From: Paenibacillus marchantiophytorum
Lineage (GTDB): Bacteria > Bacillota > Bacilli > Paenibacillales > NBRC-103111
Length of the DNA stretch: 64,000 nt
NCBI RefSeq assembly: GCF_014640555.1
Contig: NZ_BMHE01000031.1
Coordinates: 1-64,000 of the forward strand
Direction of reading: 5' to 3'
In this document: positions 26,114-34,326 of the stretch, one piece after another
Layout: each line of letters begins with the position of its first letter
How positions within the stretch are numbered: position 1 is the first letter of the stretch
Made by a program: the position numbers and the translations under genes
Notes under the pieces: generated by a model
The model's database searches: none
What the model saw: the letters and a program-made list of their open reading frames with translations, nothing else
Told to the model about the DNA's origin: nothing

Positions 26114-26779
26114 TCAGCCTATTTTCTTAGGATCTCGGGCAATGCTTGTGACGGCGTCCGCGAACGCCGCTGCTGCTGCGGCACAGGCGGATTGACTGCC
26201 TGTCAGTAATCCGCCCGCGAAGTTCGTCTCCGTCGGAGGACCATAGAACTTGCACATTCGCACATCGGCCGCTTTCAGGGCTGCATCCAGTCCATACACA
26301 GCTTCAAGTGGCGGAGCAATGAGGTAGGCAAGCGGCTCGCCTTCTCCGATTTCCGCCAGTGCGGAGAGATAAGAGCCTGTTCGGGACACCACATGCGCAT
26401 AGTAGGCATGGGTGCCTTCTTCGTTAAGAGCGTAGAAGCAAGCTCCCGTCTCCATCACCTGCCTAGCGGCGTCCAGCCCGCTTCTCACTTCAGATGGCGT
26501 CGCGCCGCCCAGGATGCCAATAAATTCACCGGACAAAGGCCCAGAAGCATGCCCGGATCCGGCATAAAACGAACGGGCATACACCACTTCGACCGCTGCC
26601 TGCTTGGTCGCTTCATCGATTGCTGTGTAGCCCACATCATCGATGCTAGAGGTCAACAAGCCGAGGCTGCGTATGCCCGGCTTCAGATCCAGCTGATGCG
26701 CTAGGCCTGCATCAACGTTAGAAATAATCCTCATGGCGAGCGGGATCGCTCGAATCGGATGTTGGTTCACTCCTTTCAC
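26114..26779 (-). CDS. eutL: Tandem-BMC shell protein EutL
   Basis: A 221-residue trimer-forming shell protein resembling EutL along its length: SLGLLTSSIDDVGYTAIDEAT, EVVYARSFYAGSGHASGP, HVVSRTGSYLSALAEI, YLIAPPLEAVYGLDAALKAADV and LLTGSQSACAAA. It is the first gene of the ethanolamine operon, preceded by an attenuator-like hairpin. The start is uncertain (GTG 26779 or GTG 26770); the homologous core begins at MRIISNV (about 26734). Confidence 0.95.
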   Translation of the reverse strand: MKGVNQHPIRAIPLAMRIISNVDAGLAHQLDLKPGIRSLGLLTSSIDDVGYTAIDEATKQAAVEVVYARSFYAGSGHASGPLSGEFIGILGGATPSEVRSGLDAARQVMETGACFYALNEEGTHAYYAHVVSRTGSYLSALAEIGEGEPLAYLIAPPLEAVYGLDAALKAADVRMCKFYGPPTETNFAGGLLTGSQSACAAAAAAFADAVTSIARDPKKIG

Positions 26780-26802
26780 CTCTTCACCGTGAATGAATTC
26801 AA

Positions 26803-26856
26803 AAAGGTGCCTAGGCGCACAGAACAGTTCGTCGTTCTTGGACCTGAGGCACCTTT
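26803..26856 (-). promoter_or_regulatory. Leader terminator/attenuator upstream of the eut operon
   Basis: On the minus strand, the stem AAAGGTGCCT / AGGCACCTTT ends in a short T run (TTTTTGAATT) about 25 bp before eutL. It encloses a smaller hairpin (AGAAC / GTTCT). Firmicute eut operons are often controlled by EutV (ANTAR) antitermination at leader terminators. Whether this hairpin is such a target, or a fixed terminator separating upstream transcription, is undecided. No eutVW genes occur in the window. Confidence 0.55.
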
Positions 26857-26940
26857 GCCATCTGTATGCTTTTGTTTATGGATATGTGGGTTGGACAAGG
26901 AATATGCTGAGGTTGAAATATTTAGGGGTAATTAAACCTG

Positions 26941-27176
26941 CCCCAAGGTCAGTGAACCTTGAGGGCAAGCCCCCCTTTTTACGAACTCAATACCCTTTAT
27001 TTGATCAAAATGGTTCATTTTGAAAATCCAATGAATTCCAGATGCGTTATTTCAAGTAAACGATCACCATTCCGCCTATAAATTGCTCGATAACGCCGAT
27101 TCAGTTCATTAGGTTTTCAAAGTAGCCATTTTCTCGTCTATAAGCATCATCCAGTTCATTAGAATGACAGATTGAT
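26941..27176. repeat. Dispersed intergenic repeat, copy 1
   Basis: About 235 bp shared with 56850-57048 and 59355-59588. Conserved landmarks are ACGAACTCAATA, TTTTGAAAATC(C/T)AATGAA, GATAACGCCRATNCAGTTCATTAG and TTTTCTCGTCTATAAGCATC. Internally, GAAAATCCAATGAATTCCAG...GCGTTAT (27019-27050) is an inverted copy of ATAACGCCGATTCAGTTCATTAGGTTTTC. The block ending CAGTTCATTAG then recurs in direct orientation. No open reading frame is conserved among the copies. Confidence 0.8.
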
Positions 27177-27374
27177 GGTGAGGCTCCCGCTGTATATGAA
27201 GCTAATGCTACTCTATATCCTCTTCATACTCACCAGCAAATTCAAAAAAACTTTCGGCAAGTACATCATGGAATCCCTAACCTTTCCTACTATGATGATA
27301 GCTCCCGTTCTGTCATATCTACAATTCCATGGGCTGAAGAAATAATAAAACGTCTATCCCAATTTATAGATTAG
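27171..27374 (+). pseudogene. Possible remnant of an unidentified gene
   Basis: A 67-codon open stretch without a credible start follows directly on the dispersed repeat. Its composition is protein-like (YPLHTHQQIQ, IPWAEEIIKRLSQFID) and it ends at a TAG within a hairpin. It could be the C-terminal end of a gene cut by insertion of the repeat. It overlaps the 3' end of the small minus-strand gene at 27354. No family recognised. Confidence 0.25.
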
Positions 27375-27386
27375 GATAGACGTTAA
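27347..27386 (-). terminator. Terminator at end of the 27354-29125 transcript
   Basis: The inverted repeat AACGTCTATCC / GGATAGACGTT with a 15-nt loop is followed on the minus strand by TTTTATTATTT. It overlaps the last codons of the small gene at 27354. Confidence 0.75.
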
Positions 27387-27527
27387 ATAAATAGGTAATA
27401 GCGTCCCTGTTGCTTCTAGAAGATCATCAATCGAATACTCTTCATCCCGGACTTCAACCGTTTGTTTTTCAAAGTCAATAATAACGTGGTTGTTATTTAT
27501 CTTTTGAAGTATTTTTTGGGGGATCAT
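27354..27527 (-). CDS. Small hypothetical protein (57 residues)
   Basis: Acidic 57-residue protein (MIPQKILQKI...VRDEEYSIDDLLEATG) with an excellent ribosome site, GGAGG 7 bp before the ATG. This site is formed by the last codons of the upstream HEAT-like gene, whose stop is 2 bp away, so the two are translationally coupled. No family recognised. Its C-terminal codons run through a terminator hairpin, suggesting the last residues are under RNA rather than protein constraint. Confidence 0.65.
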   Translation of the reverse strand: MIPQKILQKINNNHVIIDFEKQTVEVRDEEYSIDDLLEATGTLLPIYLTSILIYKLG

Positions 27528-27529
27528 GC

Positions 27530-29125
27530 TTATTCCTCCAGTGTAAATAACGAATACTTTACTTCCTTAAGTCGCAGAACCCGCTCCCTCACAGACTCAT
27601 TCGGTTCGATTTCAGCCAATTTATTCAACGCTATAACAAGTTCATTGCCCCAAGAAGAAGCCTCCCAAGCCTCCAATGCTTTGAGCGCCATATTTCGGTT
27701 ACTCGTCACCGGACTGTTCAGCCCTACCGCAAGTAGTCTTTTGCCCATCCCTTCGTATTCATCTAACCTTTGAAGAATGCCTAGAAGGCAACGATGAGGA
27801 ACATATTCTTGGCCTAATCCCATTTCATCTTTGGGACCTGTAGCGATTTCTTGCAGCGGCAAATGATCTTCAGCCAATTGAACTAGTTTCTCTATACGCT
27901 GCAGATCGTCTGTTTTCATGAGATCGTAATAAAATGACTCTTGTAGTGGGTTCGTAAGTAACTGGGTGTAGAGTGCATCCCAACTATCAATGCCTAACTT
28001 TTTAGCGCAAACAACACCATAATAACGGTCTACTCGATCAGTTGAATTAACGGCATCAATAACAAGGCTCTCCCATTTTGATAATGTAATAATTCTTTGA
28101 GAAGCCGCTAAAATTTCCATTCGCAACTCCTCCGTCCATCCCAAGGACATCCGTTTCTCCCACATTTCGTCTGTGTGACTCAATAGGTCGCGTATCTCCA
28201 AAATCACCGATAATGGTTTTAAGGCATTGCACATAGTATATGATAATCTCAAATAGTTAGAAATGACTTGTGGTGCATGCTCATAATCATCGATATCCTC
28301 AGCAGGACCTCCGTTTAACAACGCCTGTATGATATCTGTAGCTCCTTCATATAATTCGCTATCTACTTGCTCCGACGAAAGTGCAGCGTGCAATTCCCCA
28401 TTTCGCGCGCAAATACACGCTAGATATTCATTCATTACACTGTTCTGACAACCTTTACGCAGCAGCCACTGTTTAATCTCAGGAGTACTCGGCTCGAGCC
28501 TTTCGACGATATGTATTTTCCCCCAACCGTTAACATCCTTAACTAATTCAAAGAGAACGTTATTCTCATCCTCCATCCCATTCTGAATGGCAACTGTAGC
28601 ATATAATGTGAATTCTTCATGTTTGCCTAGCGTAAGAAGCAGCTCTTTTACGTGTTCATTTTGAAATAGCCCGAGTAAGGCAATCCCGAATTTAACCACG
28701 TTGCGATGGGCTCCGTTTTCAGCCAACCATTTTCCCTCTGAGAATACATGTTCAGGATTAACCCCCGGGTGCTTGCGCAGTTCTTCTAACACTGCATCTA
28801 TTTTACCGCCAATATCCGCTTTAATGAGCTTTCTGTAGATTGCTTTTCGCAAGGAACGTCTTGGCTTTCTGGACTGCTTTGCTAGTTGATGAACCAACTC
28901 CCGTAACTCATCCGTCAGGTTGCCACGCGCAGCATGATGACCCATCGCGCCATCCATACCACCAGCCACCCAGCGCATTTTACTTCCAGCCCAATACTCT
29001 TCATCATCTGGCAAAGATGTGTTGATTAATCTCCCCTCATCCTTAATTTGTTTTTGAATATAGGCATATATAGAGGTTTCGCCCTCCCAAGGTGCGCGCA
29101 TTGCTTTATTGAAGAAAATTACCAT
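27530..29125 (-). CDS. HEAT-like helical repeat protein, function unknown
   Basis: 531 residues, cytoplasmic, almost entirely alpha-helical by pattern, with repeated helix pairs through residues 140-510 in the style of HEAT/ARM repeats (for example NRNMALKALEAWEASSWGNELVIAL near the end). The N-terminal FFNKAMRAPWEGETSIYAYIQ and a Gly/His-rich stretch (VAGGMDGAMGHHAARG, about 55) are distinctive but unassigned. Start ATG follows AGGTG by 7 bp. It is coupled to the 57-residue gene downstream. No enzymatic motif is seen, so a scaffold or interaction role is the most that can be suggested. Confidence 0.7.
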   Translation of the reverse strand: MVIFFNKAMRAPWEGETSIYAYIQKQIKDEGRLINTSLPDDEEYWAGSKMRWVAGGMDGAMGHHAARGNLTDELRELVHQLAKQSRKPRRSLRKAIYRKLIKADIGGKIDAVLEELRKHPGVNPEHVFSEGKWLAENGAHRNVVKFGIALLGLFQNEHVKELLLTLGKHEEFTLYATVAIQNGMEDENNVLFELVKDVNGWGKIHIVERLEPSTPEIKQWLLRKGCQNSVMNEYLACICARNGELHAALSSEQVDSELYEGATDIIQALLNGGPAEDIDDYEHAPQVISNYLRLSYTMCNALKPLSVILEIRDLLSHTDEMWEKRMSLGWTEELRMEILAASQRIITLSKWESLVIDAVNSTDRVDRYYGVVCAKKLGIDSWDALYTQLLTNPLQESFYYDLMKTDDLQRIEKLVQLAEDHLPLQEIATGPKDEMGLGQEYVPHRCLLGILQRLDEYEGMGKRLLAVGLNSPVTSNRNMALKALEAWEASSWGNELVIALNKLAEIEPNESVRERVLRLKEVKYSLFTLEE

Positions 29126-29164
29126 CCATGATCACCTATTCCTTTTATTGATGTTGGTCTACTA

Positions 29165-29214
29165 GATCCATTTTCGCTGATTTGGTGGATAGTGAACATG
29201 GTGGAAGTATAACG
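29165..29214 (-). repeat. 50-bp element shared with the Y RNA region
   Basis: This element aligns without gaps over 50 nt, about 35 identities, to 37702-37751. Shared blocks are ATACTTYCACCATGTTCA and AGCGAARATRGRTY (minus strand). It precedes the HEAT-like gene. The nature is unknown: promoter region, leader or repeat. Confidence 0.45.
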
Positions 29215-29234
29215 AATTAGGGAATTTAAGGTAA

Positions 29235-30155
29235 CTAGACTTCTCTCTTCTGTTCAGGATGATAAATGATTCTAACATAGTCTGAATCCCTGCTATCCAT
29301 GTCACCAAGATAAATCCGTTCATGCTCAGGAATTAATTCATATAATTCTTTCAGCTTGGTTCTGGCATATTCATCCGGATATTCGAGATATTCAAAATAC
29401 ATCTTTCTACATGATTCTAAGGTCGTTTCATGACCATTTAATTTGTGATACATATCCATCAGTTCCTTAAACTTCTCCATGGGCTTTGCCGAATATGTTG
29501 ATTCAGAAAAAGTAACTTCGCCAAAATTTTCAAAGTGTATAACTGTAGGAACTTCAATATTTGTAAATAAGGTGCCATCTTCAAATAATTTTTCAATTTC
29601 TTCTAACCTGTAGTTCAACTCAAACTCGGAAGTATAACAAACCACACTCCCATCCATATATATAACTAGATTAGCTAAATAACATCTCTGATTATGTCTT
29701 AAAAAGATTGTGAACCCGTCCCCCTCAGTTGTTTCGTAAAATAACTCTCTCTTTACATAGAATTCCTTGGCTTGGGGTGAATAGCTTACACGCCTCTGTT
29801 GCAGTAACTCCTTTTCTTCTCTAGAGATCGTGTATAGGTTATTTAGCTTGGGATTAAGCAGTTTAATTATATTTTTTATATACTTAAAGTAACTTTTTTT
29901 GTCATATTTCCAATTTGCAGACTTCACTTTGAACGCACCTAGCCCATGAATTGAAATAATTTCTCCATCGGGTACTTGGGGGATCAACCAATTGCGTTTT
30001 ATTTTTTCTTCTAACCCGTCTAAATCAACCAGCTCCCAACAATTAACCATTCCATCTTCGTAGACATCAACATTCACATAGAAGTATTGCGAATTTTTGA
30101 TGATACCCGGAACTCTAGTTCCTTCGACTGTTTTTTTGCGACTGATCTTCTGCAT
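29235..30155 (-). CDS. Hypothetical protein with internally duplicated domain
   Basis: About 306 residues. Two halves share a pattern: YFYVNVDVYEDGMVNCWELVD followed by a helix and GLGAFKVKSANW, and later CYLANLVIYMDGSVVCYTSEF followed by a helix and FGEVTFSES. This indicates an ancient duplication of an alpha/beta unit of about 80 residues. There is no signal peptide or membrane segment. ATG 30155 is chosen (GGTGG nearby) over a GTG at 30194 that lacks a ribosome site. Family not recognised with confidence and function unknown. Confidence 0.7.
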   Translation of the reverse strand: MQKISRKKTVEGTRVPGIIKNSQYFYVNVDVYEDGMVNCWELVDLDGLEEKIKRNWLIPQVPDGEIISIHGLGAFKVKSANWKYDKKSYFKYIKNIIKLLNPKLNNLYTISREEKELLQQRRVSYSPQAKEFYVKRELFYETTEGDGFTIFLRHNQRCYLANLVIYMDGSVVCYTSEFELNYRLEEIEKLFEDGTLFTNIEVPTVIHFENFGEVTFSESTYSAKPMEKFKELMDMYHKLNGHETTLESCRKMYFEYLEYPDEYARTKLKELYELIPEHERIYLGDMDSRDSDYVRIIYHPEQKREV

Positions 30156-30260
30156 AATTGCCACCGCCTCTGTTCTAATAAAATCTTTAAGCACTTTAAC
30201 TGTTTTAACGAACTAACAATTCATATCTACACCATTTCACGATCTGCGCTCACAAATAGC

Positions 30261-31160
30261 CTACATGTGCCCTTTCATAAATCCATAAAATTCGCCAATG
30301 TTTGTATGACTAGGCAATCCAGTAACCTGACCGTCCCCTGTTTCAATCACAATCCACTCACCACTAACTGTCTTAGCAATATCCATTGAAAAAAAATGAC
30401 TCTTAATGCCTTTAGCCAAATTGATAAAAGGCTCCAAGTTAGGCCTCTCTAGCTGATAGGATGCTTCATCCCAATATTCAGCAATCGTCAATAATTCATG
30501 GTTCAGGAAAAATAACCTATACTCGTTAGATAGTGGCATTCCGCTTACAGGATGCTTGATTAAGTGTTCTAGTTCTACATATTCACGGAAAACAACCCCT
30601 CCATTAAGTTCCGTTCCCTGTCGCTCAATCAAATTATTGACCACGTATCTCACATGATTACGATCAGAAGCATCTGGTATAAAACAAGCATCTTCCCATT
30701 CATGTTTTCTTGACTTTACATAATCCTTGATCAGAATTGGTCGGTTACCAAATATACGTAATTCCTCATGAATGTTATCCAATTTATTATTTAGGAAGTG
30801 AATATCTTTCCAGATACTTAAGGGTGTTGCAGCTTGTATTACTTCATATGAGTTAGGAAAATAGTGACAATGTACGTATTCCTCAGGAGTATTGATTAAG
30901 ATAAGATTCCTAACCTCCAAGGCTCTATACAACTGCTCGTAATTATCTGGCTTCATCATCCAGCCTCGATAAATAACAGTTTCCTGATTGTCTAGACTTG
31001 GAATCCGCTTAATTGCTTTCGAACAATTCCCTTCAAGTAAATCCTCTAATGAAAAAAGCTCCACTTTTATACCCAGCTCAATCGCTTTTCTATATTCAAT
31101 CTCATAATCAGAATCGACCCATTTCTGGTTCAATGGATCGGAACAAAACAAGAATCTCAT
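30261..31160 (-). CDS. ATP-grasp domain protein
   Basis: About 299 residues. The C-terminal half has the ATP-grasp order: ILIKDYVKSRKHEWED (lysine strand, about 145), a FREYVELEHL strand (about 205), EYRLFFLNHELL, and WIVIETGDGQVTGLP (about 275) supplying metal-binding Glu. Such enzymes ligate carboxylates to amines or thiols. The N-terminal 100 residues are the variable pre-ATP-grasp region. The substrate is unknown. ATG 31160 sits behind GAGGTGTAGGG, better than a GTG at 31187. Monocistronic-looking. Confidence 0.8.
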   Translation of the reverse strand: MRFLFCSDPLNQKWVDSDYEIEYRKAIELGIKVELFSLEDLLEGNCSKAIKRIPSLDNQETVIYRGWMMKPDNYEQLYRALEVRNLILINTPEEYVHCHYFPNSYEVIQAATPLSIWKDIHFLNNKLDNIHEELRIFGNRPILIKDYVKSRKHEWEDACFIPDASDRNHVRYVVNNLIERQGTELNGGVVFREYVELEHLIKHPVSGMPLSNEYRLFFLNHELLTIAEYWDEASYQLERPNLEPFINLAKGIKSHFFSMDIAKTVSGEWIVIETGDGQVTGLPSHTNIGEFYGFMKGHM

Positions 31161-31300
31161 TTCCCTACACCTCACATTTATAATCACTTCACAATCCTAC
31201 CACATTCTGGAAACAAAGCTGTAAAGAGAGTTTAATTATACCCAAACGATATAAAAAATGACCAACCCCTAAACTGGAGTTGGCCCCTATGAACTACGCC

Positions 31301-31684
31301 CTATTTCTTCGACTTACGTTTCGCCCGTTCGATATTCTCAGCCACCCTAAAAGCAACAATCCTGCCTATTAATTCATAAGGCAGCGGCTTGCCAAGCGGA
31401 AATTGTACAGATCCCTTAGCCCCTTTGTAAGCGGCTAATTCCTCTTTAAAAGCCTCGATTCCGCTCGCCGCGGGATAAAATCCGATGTGATTTTTATAAG
31501 CCGCAAAATGCACTAGATTGCCATGCAGATCAAAAGTAGGCATCTGATAGCTGATTTTCTCCCTTGCTTCCGGAACCAATTCTTTGATAAATTGTCTCAA
31601 CTCTGCAAGGACCTCCTGAACATCAGCAGGAAATGTCGAGATATAGGCATCTGTTGATTCGTATGACGTCTTATTTCCTTCCAT
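31301..31684 (-). CDS. DUF1801/YdhG-family small protein
   Basis: 127 residues matching the DUF1801 fold: an N-terminal helical segment, then EKISYQMPTFDLHGNLVHFAAYKNHIGFYP (in two blocks about 45-70) and a closing FPLGKPLPYELIGRIVAFRV. Bacillus relatives are annotated as frataxin-like iron chaperones (YdhG); whether this member binds iron is not visible in the sequence. Ribosome site AAAGGAG precedes the ATG. Confidence 0.85.
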   Translation of the reverse strand: MEGNKTSYESTDAYISTFPADVQEVLAELRQFIKELVPEAREKISYQMPTFDLHGNLVHFAAYKNHIGFYPAASGIEAFKEELAAYKGAKGSVQFPLGKPLPYELIGRIVAFRVAENIERAKRKSKK

Positions 31685-31737
31685 ATTTTCTCCTTTCGCA
31701 GGTTGATTTAGTAACTTTAATATACCATTTCAAGAAC

Positions 31738-34323
31738 CTACAACCTAGGATCAATTTCCTTCTCCTTAGCCACTTCAAACAACAAGTTCGCAACAACTTC
31801 CTGATAGGACTCATTCTCCGGCACGATATCACTGAACTTAACTTGCAGCATTTTCTTTCCCAACCGATGTTCATTCAGGGAAGTGCGCAGCTTTTGTTTA
31901 ATTGTCTTTTGCTTCATTAGCTTTTGGTACTTATGGGGAAACTTGTAGTCGTAGCCATAAATAATGGAAAGGTAATCAGCATTCCGAACTTTCATGTGCG
32001 GGGCAGCCCCAGATTCTGATGCCTCAGGCTTGATAACGACGCCCTCCATGTAGTTGTCTACAGTCAGCTTCGAGAAGTATTGTTCTGCCTTCAGGAGGCT
32101 ATCCGGATTAGCCAAATCCAGCAAAAGGAATTCATCGTCAGATAGAAAACTGTACATCTCTGAAGTTTTCCATTCAGGCAGCAGCTCTTCGCCACTCTGA
32201 TAAATCACTTTTAACAAGGCAAAAGGTTTGTAATCAAGCTCCCCGTCCTCTGCGTAGATGTCCAGCTGCCGTTTATACGTTTGATAGGCTTTCACGTGCT
32301 CCTCTAGTGGGACATAAGTCTCGCTAATTTCATGCAAATACTTATAATTTTGATACAAGTGAGAGCCGTACTTGTCATTTAAAACGGTCTTGGACATGTT
32401 GAATTGCTCTCTTTCAAAGTCACTGTTCCTATATTCATGAGTCAACTTGCCAAATGCTTCTTCAAAGCCATTCTCCTGCAAAAATGCAAGTTCACTCTCC
32501 AAAGCTTTCTCGATTGGTTTAAACTGCCTTTGAATGAGCCCATCGCCAAGTGCTTTCCACGGAAGAAGTTCTCCATCCAAAATAAGCATCTGAACTTGAT
32601 TAAGCTCCATATATCCACTGAATTTAAGCAGCAGCTTCTGGTAAATGCCCGTCATATCTATTTGCTTTATTTGATAACCGTTACGACTTACCGCAAAACA
32701 CTGCTCAATATCCTCATGCAAATAAATGTTGCAGCGGGAACCCATATATTTAGGTTGTAAAACAACTTGCTTAACAGACTGCTCGGCAAAATAAGCTAAA
32801 CCACGTTTCAAAGACTCAAGCTCATGCACCGTTTCGTCCTTGTCCGCAGGGGACATGGTCCCTGAAATGAAATTCACTTTATGTCGGGAAGCATAGTGCA
32901 ATCTGCGAATTTCCTCATCGTCCAGCTCTTGAACTGACACTTTCCGTTCTTCCATGAACATTGTCTTGAGTTCTTCCGTTACAATGACTTGTGGCGATTT
33001 GTAAGCTTTCATAAAGGGCTTGAATGAGATGCTGACCGATGTTAACGCGTTGCCATGAACGCATCCAGTGTCGAGATGAATTTTGTTCTTAATGCGAACT
33101 GCGTTCTTAGCAGCGATATGCCCGAATAGGTGATAAGGGTGGTTCCTCACCGCTTCTTCCTTCAGGAAGCTAAGTTGGTTCTCATACGACGTTTCTCGGT
33201 CGATACGGAAGCTTCGCTGTTGTCGAAGCGAGTTAGTATCCATTTTGCCTATATATTTATTTCTACATGGAGCATGTGTGATGTAATAAGATGGACCATG
33301 AAGGCCAATAAACCTATAGAATGGTTGTGATTTGGTAATCAAATGGTCGAATTTCCCTCGCAGCTCTTCATCTTCTAGAAGCACCTGTGTAGAATCAAAA
33401 TACGAATTCAGCATCTCTTGATTAACGCCGCTGATTTCCCCACGCAGGAATTTATATACGAAGTTCTCATGATTCCCGATAACCAAGATAAACGAATCTT
33501 GATTGGCATAAAGAAATTCAATGATTTCTTTGGTATTTTCGCCTTTATCTATCCAGTCTCCAGCCAGAATGATCTTCGTATTTTTCACCTTATCCGTTGC
33601 GACGAGCTGGTTATTGGCTATTTGGAATCCATAATCTAGCAATAGGCCTTTAAGCTCACCTATACATTCATGAACGTCGCCAACCGTTATATACTTGGCG
33701 TCTTGAGGTAGTATTGCAGCTAAATAGGCTGCCTGATCCTCGACAATGACTTGATAATCAGAGTTAGGAATGCAATCCTTTGGCGAATAAAAATCTTTGC
33801 TTCTCACTTTATGCATTTTGGCATAGCCTTCCCTTGATAGAGAACCTAGAACCTCTTTTCGCAAACGATTAATATGATGGGTAATGAGCTTTTTGGAACG
33901 CTCGGATGCGTAATAATCTTCCCGTTTGCGATAGTCGAATAGGATGACTTCCAGGTTATAGTTGTTCTGATAAGCAATTTCACGTACTTTCTCTCGAAAG
34001 TCATCTGCCAAGCCGGTCGTGTCCACAACAACGAATTCCGCATTAATGGGAAAGGAGGTGACCATTCTTAATCTCTCAAATAACAGATGAAAAGCCTGTT
34101 CACTGGCCTCCAGCATTACTTGATCATATTTGTCGTACTCATAACCGAGTACATCCTGCCGAATGCTGTCTGAGGATAGGTACTGTACGTTCGTTTTATA
34201 GTTTTTCGCTGGATCTTCGAATTGAAGCTTAGGAATAAGAACTTCCTTGGCGAAGGTCGTTTTCCCACACTCTGTCGATCCAATCATCAAAAAAATCGTA
34301 TGGATTTTAGTCCTAATCTCCAC
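31738..34323 (-). CDS. pnkp: Polynucleotide kinase-phosphatase-ligase Pnkp
   Basis: 861 residues with the three catalytic modules of bacterial Pnkp. The N-terminal kinase has P-loop GSTECGKTT (about 15-23). The central metallophosphatase has GDVHECIGEL (about 215), GDWIDKG (about 255) and GNHENF (about 285). The C-terminal nucleotidyltransferase has the motif I lysine in KYMGSRCN (about 530), LILDGELLPW (about 588) and GVVIKPE (about 785). It repairs RNA breaks by end healing and adenylation. In Clostridium it seals tRNAs together with Hen1. Start GTG 34323 follows AAGGAGGG, which overlaps the hen1 stop. The two genes form one operon. Confidence 0.96.
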   Translation of the reverse strand: MEIRTKIHTIFLMIGSTECGKTTFAKEVLIPKLQFEDPAKNYKTNVQYLSSDSIRQDVLGYEYDKYDQVMLEASEQAFHLLFERLRMVTSFPINAEFVVVDTTGLADDFREKVREIAYQNNYNLEVILFDYRKREDYYASERSKKLITHHINRLRKEVLGSLSREGYAKMHKVRSKDFYSPKDCIPNSDYQVIVEDQAAYLAAILPQDAKYITVGDVHECIGELKGLLLDYGFQIANNQLVATDKVKNTKIILAGDWIDKGENTKEIIEFLYANQDSFILVIGNHENFVYKFLRGEISGVNQEMLNSYFDSTQVLLEDEELRGKFDHLITKSQPFYRFIGLHGPSYYITHAPCRNKYIGKMDTNSLRQQRSFRIDRETSYENQLSFLKEEAVRNHPYHLFGHIAAKNAVRIKNKIHLDTGCVHGNALTSVSISFKPFMKAYKSPQVIVTEELKTMFMEERKVSVQELDDEEIRRLHYASRHKVNFISGTMSPADKDETVHELESLKRGLAYFAEQSVKQVVLQPKYMGSRCNIYLHEDIEQCFAVSRNGYQIKQIDMTGIYQKLLLKFSGYMELNQVQMLILDGELLPWKALGDGLIQRQFKPIEKALESELAFLQENGFEEAFGKLTHEYRNSDFEREQFNMSKTVLNDKYGSHLYQNYKYLHEISETYVPLEEHVKAYQTYKRQLDIYAEDGELDYKPFALLKVIYQSGEELLPEWKTSEMYSFLSDDEFLLLDLANPDSLLKAEQYFSKLTVDNYMEGVVIKPEASESGAAPHMKVRNADYLSIIYGYDYKFPHKYQKLMKQKTIKQKLRTSLNEHRLGKKMLQVKFSDIVPENESYQEVVANLLFEVAKEKEIDPRL

Positions 34324-34326
34324 GTC

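Noticed and set aside
26780..27353. Cobalamin riboswitch upstream of eut
   Set aside because: No B12-box-like conserved core could be found on the minus strand; only the terminator-like hairpin and the dispersed repeat are visible.
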